Source: Butyricicoccus pullicaecorum
Lineage (GTDB): Bacteria; Bacillota; Clostridia; Oscillospirales; Butyricicoccaceae
Direction of reading: 5' to 3'
Length of the DNA: 32,781 nucleotides
NCBI GenBank assembly: GCA_018365995.1
Contig: JAGZIY010000023.1
Coordinates: 1 to 32,781, forward strand
Numbering within the stretch: the first letter of the stretch is position 1; every line of letters starts with the position of its first letter. The translations under genes and the position numbers were made by a program. The notes under the pieces were generated by a model. It searched no databases, was not told the origin of the DNA, and was given only the letters and a program-made list of their open reading frames with translations. Below, one piece after another: positions 28,784-32,781 of this stretch.

Positions 28784-28806
28784 GGAAATTCCCCTAGTCT
28801 TTTTTT
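28780..28806. terminator. Bidirectional terminator between converging genes
   Basis: ACTAGGG, loop AAATT, CCCCTAGT followed by CTTTTTTTT on plus and by TTTTTTA on minus. It ends the 28637 gene and the repressor gene. Confidence 0.88.
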
Positions 28807-29165
28807 TCTGAATTTATTAACAATGCCATTTTTTCAAGTATCTCCCATTCAGAACTATTGAGCTTTGAAAGCATGCTAATAAAGCGCTTTTGAAAAGTTT
28901 CTTTTTCAGAGCATAAGACTTTAGAAACGAAATAAGCAATTTCCTCATCTCTGCTATTTTCGTGGAACATTTCACCTTGTCCTGTGCGAAACCACTCTTC
29001 ATTCACATTGTATTCCTTACAAATATGAACGATTGTGGGCTCACTGGGCTTAGATCTTCCCATTTCATAGGTTGCAATCGTATTTTGTTTCATACCCAAC
29101 TTATCTGCAAATTCCTGTTGAGTTAAATTTAATGCTTTTCTCAGAGTTCTTATACGTTCATTCAT
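28794..29165 (-). CDS. CI-like phage repressor (XRE family)
   Basis: 123 residues, AAAGGAG before the ATG. HTH in residues 1-60: MNERIRTLRKALNLTQQEFA, DKLGMKQNTIATYEMGRSKP and YNVNEEWFRTGQGEMF, the classic Bacillota phage repressor start. The C-terminal 50 residues are helical (RFISMLSKLNSSEWEILEKM) and replace the peptidase domain of LexA-type repressors, so induction would not be by self-cleavage. It faces the early promoter across a 150-bp operator region with TACCGAT half-sites and therefore is the likely lysogeny repressor. Confidence 0.93.
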   Translation of the reverse strand: MNERIRTLRKALNLTQQEFADKLGMKQNTIATYEMGRSKPSEPTIVHICKEYNVNEEWFRTGQGEMFHENSRDEEIAYFVSKVLCSEKETFQKRFISMLSKLNSSEWEILEKMALLINSEKKD

Positions 29166-29191
29166 TTTGTTGCTCCTTTCTATCTAACAAT

Positions 29192-29220
29192 AATATATCT
29201 TATAAATATCGGTATGTCAA
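29192..29220 (-). promoter_or_regulatory. Repressor promoter (PRM-like)
   Basis: Minus strand: TTGACA (29220-29215), 17 bp, TATATT (29197-29192). The spacer begins TACCGAT, the same half-site found in the divergent early promoter. Confidence 0.85.
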
Positions 29221-29250
29221 TATTTATTGAATAAAAATATCAAAATCAGC

Positions 29251-29279
29251 TTGACATATTTGATTTACCGATTTATAAT
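29251..29279 (+). promoter_or_regulatory. Early lytic promoter (PR-like)
   Basis: TTGACA (29251-29256), 17 bp, TATAAT (29274-29279): a perfect consensus. The spacer contains TTACCGATT; a further half-site, TTATCGTATAAT, follows. Repressor bound to TACCGAT would cover it. It drives the replication genes from 29316 on. Confidence 0.93.
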
Positions 29280-29315
29280 TATCGTATAATCAATAAAAAG
29301 AAAGGGTGTTTCGAT

Positions 29316-29459
29316 ATGAGTGAAAAAGACTTGAAAATTATGGATATCTTTGCGAGAACTATCCCCAAAATGAGCGAAATAGAGAAAGAGAAGCTATTAA
29401 GTTTCGGAGAAGGAATGGCATTTATGATTGATCAGATGCGTTCCGATAGTCCTGCATAA
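29316..29459 (+). CDS. 47-residue first early protein
   Basis: ATG at 29316 after AAAGAAAGGG. Reads MSEKDLKIMDIFARTIPKMS then EIEKEKLLSFGEGMAFMIDQ and MRSDSPA. A short helical protein of a kind that commonly follows the divergent promoter in Bacillota phages, in the place of Cro. It has no visible HTH, so it may be an anti-repressor or accessory factor rather than a Cro. Confidence 0.8.
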   Translation: MSEKDLKIMDIFARTIPKMSEIEKEKLLSFGEGMAFMIDQMRSDSPA

Positions 29460-29522
29460 AAAATCGTTTAATGATGGCGGGATTTGCCAAAAGACCGAGG
29501 TCATGATAAAAGCATAGGCGAA

Positions 29523-29554
29523 AAGCGGCTGTATCGGGAGCGATGCAGCCGCTT
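29523..29554 (+). promoter_or_regulatory. Strong intercistronic hairpin in early operon
   Basis: AAGCGGCTGTATCG, loop GGAG, CGATGCAGCCGCTT: a 14-bp stem with one G-U pair. No T run follows, so it is not a normal terminator. It could mark an RNA processing site or an attenuation site between the 47-residue gene and the rest of the early operon. Confidence 0.6.
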
Positions 29555-29586
29555 GAAAGAACCAAAAAAACGGAGGTATGAAGCAA

Positions 29587-29778
29587 ATGAAACGGAAAGA
29601 TGAGCGAAAAGAGCAGGTTATTGTACAACGCTGGTTTGCGCTTGCAATGGCAATAAGCGCAATGATTTTGGCAACTGTGATTTATCAGTCACTGTCACCG
29701 GAACTGCAAGCGATGGCGACCGCCGTGGCTGTACTCAGCTGGCTTGCGTGGTATATGGGGGTGCAAAATGGGCGATAA
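29587..29778 (+). CDS. Small two-helix membrane protein
   Basis: 63 residues from the ATG at 29587 (GGAGG ten bases upstream; the ATG at 29578 is only one base from that site). A charged start (MKRKDERKEQVIVQ) is followed by membrane segments at about 14-33 (RWFALAMAISAMILATVIYQ) and 43-57 (MATAVAVLSWLAWYMG). It overlaps the initiator gene by 11 bases. Early expression and membrane location would suit a host-takeover or superinfection role; no family recognised. Confidence 0.75.
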   Translation: MKRKDERKEQVIVQRWFALAMAISAMILATVIYQSLSPELQAMATAVAVLSWLAWYMGVQNGR

Positions 29779-30517
29779 AGTGACACCGGTGGAAAAGCCG
29801 GGATATTTTGCGGTAATCCCTGCAAATGTCCGCTATGACACAAACCTGTGTCCGGCGGCAAAACTGCTTTATGCAGAGATTAGCGCATTGTGCAATAAGT
29901 ATGGATATTGCACCGCAAGCAATACATACTTTGCAGAAATTTATGATACAAGCAAGAGAACAATAGAGCGGTACATAAGGCAGTTGAAAGATTTTGCATA
30001 CATTCGAGTTGAAACTTTCCGCGATGAATTTGATGTCATCACATTACGCAAAATCTGGATTATCGAAAGTTTCACACCCCCTACCGACAAAATTGTCGCT
30101 ACCCCCCCACAAAATTGTCGCTACCCTACCGACAAAAATGTCGGAGAGAATAATACAAGTAATAATAATATACCCCCTATATCCCCCACGGGTGAAAAGC
30201 CCGAACGGAAAAAAGCCGAAGCCAAAGAGCCGTCCAAGGTCTTTGAGGAGTACGCCGGAACGGACACCGATTTGCTCAACACCTTGCTCGCCTTTGCGGC
30301 TGACCGTGAGACCCGCAAAAAAGGCATGACAGACAACGCGCGGCGGCTGTTGTGCCGCAAGCTGGACAGGCTTGCCGACGATAACGCGGGAAAAATTGAA
30401 CTTCTGGAGCATGCGATTGTGATGGGCTGGGACTCCGTGTATCCCCCACGAGACAAGCAGCCGCAAAAGCCGGCTGCAAGACCGGCGGCACCGCGAAAGG
30501 AGACCCGTGAATTATGA
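29768..30517 (+). CDS. Phage replication initiator, HTH/DnaD-like
   Basis: 249 residues; ATG after GGGGGTG. Residues 10-90 are a winged HTH (GYFAVIPANVRYDTNLCPAA, KLLYAEISALCNKYGYCTAS, TSKRTIERYIRQLKDFAYIR), as in HTH_36 replication proteins. A low-complexity linker of about 60 residues follows. The C-terminal helical part (VFEEYAGTDTDLLNTLLAFA, ARRLLCRKLDRLADDNAGKI) looks DnaD-like. It would bind the origin and load the helicase encoded next, whose start overlaps this stop as ATGA. The linker is encoded by three near-identical 20-bp repeats (30083-30144), as in lambda O, where the origin lies inside the gene. Confidence 0.9.
   Translation: MGDKVTPVEKPGYFAVIPANVRYDTNLCPAAKLLYAEISALCNKYGYCTASNTYFAEIYDTSKRTIERYIRQLKDFAYIRVETFRDEFDVITLRKIWIIESFTPPTDKIVATPPQNCRYPTDKNVGENNTSNNNIPPISPTGEKPERKKAEAKEPSKVFEEYAGTDTDLLNTLLAFAADRETRKKGMTDNARRLLCRKLDRLADDNAGKIELLEHAIVMGWDSVYPPRDKQPQKPAARPAAPRKETREL
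30083..30144. repeat. Three repeats inside the initiator gene, candidate phage origin
   Basis: ACCGACAAAATTGTCGCTACC, then CCACAAAATTGTCGCTACCC, then ACCGACAAAAATGTCGG, spaced 22-25 bp. Each is a near-palindrome around GACAAAATTGTC. An AT-rich tract follows (AATAATACAAGTAATAATAA at 30149 on). Coding for a linker, the DNA is free to serve as an origin. Confidence 0.75.
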
Positions 30518-31857
30518 TCCAGAAAGTATATTGGGACGCTGTGCATGTCGTGATCGGCTGCATGATGCGGGATAAGACCGAGGCGGCGCAGATCCTGATG
30601 ACCTTTGTGTCAGAAGATTTTGTGGAGGACACACACCGTCTGATTTTTGACACAGCAGGGACACTGTTTGCGGCAGGCGACGCAATTACGCCTATCACCA
30701 TAGGAGCAAAAACTTCAGACGAAATCCACGACCTGTGCAAAAGCTGCTTAAACTACGCGCCTTCCCCGCGGGACTGGCTGGCATATGTGTCAGTCATACG
30801 GGAACAGGCAGCGATGTTTCGGGCGGCGCCGCTGGCGGAGCAGCTTTACAAGGACTTGACTGCCGCGCTGTCCTTGCAGGACGTGCAGACACAAGCAGAG
30901 CAGATTGTCGGCGCGCTGGGTGTGACAAGCAAGCAAAAAAACACATTCACGGCAACGGATCTGGCAGTCAAGTTTTTACAGACGCTTGACAAGCCAGTAA
31001 AGTATCTTGACTGGGGATTTGACAAGCTGAACCGCCATGTGCTGTGTTCCGGCGGGGAGTATGTAGTCATCGGAGCGCGCCCAAGCGTGGGAAAAACGGC
31101 GTTTGCGCTGCAAATCGGATTGCATTTAGCTAGGAAAAAGCGCGTTGGCTTCTTTTCTCTGGAAACCGACTGGAAAAAGGTGGCAGGGCGTATGTTTACA
31201 GCAGAATCCATGGTGCCGCTTGACAAAATCAAGCACCACGAGTTGACAGCTGATGAAATGAAATCGCTTGCAATGGCATCAACGGAAATCTCAAAAAAAG
31301 ATTTTCACTTAATTCACGCGGCGGGCTATACTGCGGAGCGAATCCGGCGCGAAACGATAGCCGGACGGTTCGAAATCATTTTTGTAGACTATTTGCAGCT
31401 GATATGCAGCAGCAACCCCAAGCACGACGACTTTACGCGCGTATCTGAGACTTCCAGACAGCTGCAAATGCTGGCAAAAGAACTGGGCGTGACCGTGATA
31501 GCGCTGTCACAGCTGAACCGAAATGTGGACAAGTATACCGAGCCGGACGCGGCAGATCTGCGTTCATCGGGGCAAATCGAGCAGGACGCGGACGCAATCT
31601 TGATGCTGTATGTACCTCCGGAATCCGACTTAAAGACACCCGAAGAACTCGCAGAACAGGACTCCCTGCGCTGGCTCAAAATCGCAAAGTGCAAAGAAGG
31701 AATTACTGGAAAAATCCGGTTTTGGTTTAACGGCGAGGTGCAGCGGTTTGCGCAGGAGTGGGAAGGCTTTTATAAATTTCCGGTACAGGAAATGCCAGCG
31801 CAAAAGCCAAAGCCGCCAGAGTATGAGCAAGTGACTTTGGGGGGGAAACATGCGTAA
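30514..31857 (+). CDS. Replicative DNA helicase, DnaB type
   Basis: 447 residues. N-terminal domain about 1-110 (VHVVIGCMMRDKTEAAQILM), then the RecA-like core: Walker A GARPSVGKT (187-195), catalytic Glu in FFSLETD (E217), Walker B EIIFVDYLQL (D292), ALSQLNRNVD and the C-terminal SGQIEQDADAILMLY. It unwinds the fork during lytic replication and perhaps also plasmid replication. The DnaB N-terminal domain is degenerate but present. ATGA overlap with the initiator gene. Confidence 0.96.
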   Translation: MIQKVYWDAVHVVIGCMMRDKTEAAQILMTFVSEDFVEDTHRLIFDTAGTLFAAGDAITPITIGAKTSDEIHDLCKSCLNYAPSPRDWLAYVSVIREQAAMFRAAPLAEQLYKDLTAALSLQDVQTQAEQIVGALGVTSKQKNTFTATDLAVKFLQTLDKPVKYLDWGFDKLNRHVLCSGGEYVVIGARPSVGKTAFALQIGLHLARKKRVGFFSLETDWKKVAGRMFTAESMVPLDKIKHHELTADEMKSLAMASTEISKKDFHLIHAAGYTAERIRRETIAGRFEIIFVDYLQLICSSNPKHDDFTRVSETSRQLQMLAKELGVTVIALSQLNRNVDKYTEPDAADLRSSGQIEQDADAILMLYVPPESDLKTPEELAEQDSLRWLKIAKCKEGITGKIRFWFNGEVQRFAQEWEGFYKFPVQEMPAQKPKPPEYEQVTLGGKHA

Positions 31858-32059
31858 AAAAGCAAAATACCAAAATTTGACTGGGTGTAAAGTACGATTT
31901 ATCCCGATTCATAGATACGCACAGCTGACAAAAAGGGACTATGTAGATGGGAAAATCATCTGGGTACACCCAAAGGGAAGATATGTGCTGACAGAGTATG
32001 GAGCAGGCTTGCATGAGTGCTTACCGCTCCCGATTTGCTTGCATCTGGTAAGAAAATAA
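31850..32059 (+). CDS. Small basic phage protein
   Basis: 69 residues, GGGGGGAAAC before the ATG; overlaps the helicase end by 8 bases. A beta-rich sequence: CKVRFIPIHRYAQLTKRDYV then DGKIIWVHPKGRYVLTEYGA and GLHECLPL. The pattern of a small SH3-like barrel (V-x-G-K-I-x-W-V-H-P-K-G-R-Y) is suggestive of DNA or RNA binding. It is found after helicase genes in related phages to my recollection. Function unknown. Confidence 0.78.
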   Translation: MRKKAKYQNLTGCKVRFIPIHRYAQLTKRDYVDGKIIWVHPKGRYVLTEYGAGLHECLPLPICLHLVRK

Positions 32060-32081
32060 AACCCTCGAATTCGAGGGGTTT
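32058..32081 (+). terminator. Hairpin after the 69-residue gene
   Basis: AAACCCTCGAA/TTCGAGGGGTTT, a near-perfect inverted repeat with little loop and only TTT after it. It may be a weak terminator or processing site, since the early operon probably continues. Confidence 0.6.
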
Positions 32082-32102
32082 AAGAAAGGAGAGTAAATAA
32101 AG

Positions 32103-32444
32103 ATGGAAAGGTTGACCCTTCTTGATATAGTAAAAAAACTAATTAGTTCCGATGAGTATGATCCAGATGTGCAGTGGTGCTTATCGGAACTGCGGGATAT
32201 TTTAGAGATTGTCGGAGATATGAGCGGTGAACGCCTGCGGGAGCTAGTGCAAGCTGACGTTGCGCCGGTGGTGCATGGGAAGTGGAAAGGGTACACCAAA
32301 AGCGCATACAGAGGTACGGATGATTTCGGAGATCCGATTTGCCGTGATACTACATTTTTTTGCTGCTCGAACTGTGACAGGCGCACGGCTGTGAAAGAAA
32401 GATACTGCCCAAATTGCGGCGCGAAAATGGATTTGGAGGAATGA
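32103..32444 (+). CDS. Phage protein with C-terminal zinc ribbon
   Basis: 113 residues; AAGGAG eleven bases before the ATG, rather far. Residues 1-50 are helical (LTLLDIVKKLISSDEYDPDV, CLSELRDILEIVGDM). The middle ADVAPVVHGKWKGY and the end, with FFCCSNCDRRTAVKERYCPN and CGAKMDLEE, give two C-x-x-C pairs. The D-V-A-P-V-V-H-G-x-W ... C-x-x-C ... Y-C-P-N-C-G-A-K-M pattern is one of the commonest small-protein types in Clostridia phages; its function is not known. Confidence 0.88.
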   Translation: MERLTLLDIVKKLISSDEYDPDVQWCLSELRDILEIVGDMSGERLRELVQADVAPVVHGKWKGYTKSAYRGTDDFGDPICRDTTFFCCSNCDRRTAVKERYCPNCGAKMDLEE

Positions 32445-32496
32445 TGAAAATACGAACCGCAATACAAACATGATACTTAAAATGGAGAATAGAAAA

Positions 32497-32781
32497 ATGG
32501 AAAAGTATAAATTGACAGAGGAAACAAGAAGAGTATATGGACATGTTCTACATCGTATCCGCGCACGGCGGGACTTCGATACTGTGAAAGCTGGTGACTG
32601 GGGCGGTTGGATTGAAAAAGAGTGGAATTTGTCCGATGAAGGAAACTGCTGGGTTAGCTGTGATGCTTATGTATACGGCGACGCTCAGGTATTCGGCAAC
32701 GCGCTAGTATGTGATAAAGCTCTGGTATTCGGCAACGCTTTGGTATCCGGCGAGGGGGCAATCTTCTGTATTGTCGGTATT
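32497..32781 (+). CDS. Beta-helix repeat phage protein, N-terminal part
   Basis: The gene starts at the ATG at 32497, nine bases after GGAG; an in-frame ATG at 32482 lacks a site. It runs off the window but continues in frame at base 1 (stop at 291) when the circle is closed, giving about 158 residues. The N-terminal MEKYKLTEETRRVYGHVLHR and FDTVKAGDWGGWIEKEWNLS form the cap seen before A-x-V-x-G repeats, which begin at SCDAYVYGDAQVFGNALV. Bases 32683-32781 are the second copy of 1-99. Confidence 0.85.
   Translation, partial: MEKYKLTEETRRVYGHVLHRIRARRDFDTVKAGDWGGWIEKEWNLSDEGNCWVSCDAYVYGDAQVFGNALVCDKALVFGNALVSGEGAIFCIVGI
32683..32781. repeat. Right copy of 99-bp terminal duplication
   Basis: Identical to 1-99. 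See the left copy. Removing one copy gives a closed circle of 32,682 bp. Confidence 0.93.

Noticed and set aside
1..32781. tRNA genes, integrase, transposase or insertion sequence
   Set aside because: I looked for cloverleaf-like segments, recombinase motifs and terminal inverted repeats with a transposase and saw none. A tRNA-scanning program would be needed to exclude tRNAs fully.

Overview
The window is one complete, circular, tailed-phage genome of the myovirus type that appears to live as a plasmid (a phage-plasmid). The first 99 bases (1-99) are repeated exactly as the last 99 (32683-32781) and one gene reads through the junction without a break, so the real unit is a circle of about 32,682 bp. 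Strong AGGAGG-type ribosome binding sites, near-consensus TTGACA-17-TATAAT promoters, a PBSX/Xkd-like contractile tail, a phi-LC3-type holin and a DnaD-like replication initiator all point to a Bacillota host, most likely a gut Clostridia species. The host is inferred, not proven.

Layout. (1) 28637-32781 and on through the junction to 291, plus strand: the early region. A CI-like repressor (28794-29165, minus) faces a consensus early promoter (29251-29279). That promoter drives small genes, a DnaD/lambda-O-like initiator carrying its own repeat cluster, a DnaB-type helicase and small zinc-ribbon and beta-helix proteins. (2) 299-4232: an accessory and regulatory region with ssb, a candidate small RNA, a DUF4160/DUF2442 pair, an XRE regulator, several small proteins and two families of duplicated promoters. 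(3) 4233-6061: the plasmid module, with a Rep_3-family initiator, 13-14 iterons of 22 bp, an AT-rich 8-bp repeat and a long non-coding stretch of tandem repeats and hairpins. (4) 6062-25642, minus strand: the late operon, read from right to left as HNH nuclease, terminase small and large subunits, portal, protease, capsid, connectors, sheath, tube, frameshifted tail chaperone, tape measure, baseplate, fibres, holin and amidase. (5) 25736-28427, minus: a small zinc ribbon, an HUH-type endonuclease, a pSK1-Par/DUF536-like partition candidate and a membrane protein likely to be a lysogenic-conversion gene.

How it works together. No integrase or recombinase is present. In the lysogen, maintenance would rest on Rep_3 plus iterons for copying and the HTH/coiled-coil protein for partition, with the CI-like repressor holding the early promoter off. 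On induction, the DnaD-like initiator, helicase and SSB would drive lytic replication, possibly from repeats inside the initiator gene. Late genes would then be expressed. Two related intrinsic terminators sit directly in front of the HUH gene and of the HNH/terminase operon, with almost no room for a promoter after them, which suggests control by terminator read-through.

Most striking points: three different replication-initiator types on a 32.7-kb element, duplicated and inverted promoter/operator cassettes at three places, a candidate phage small RNA at 2144-2256, a textbook -1 frameshift site in the tail chaperone, and several genes shorter than 60 codons that are easy to miss.
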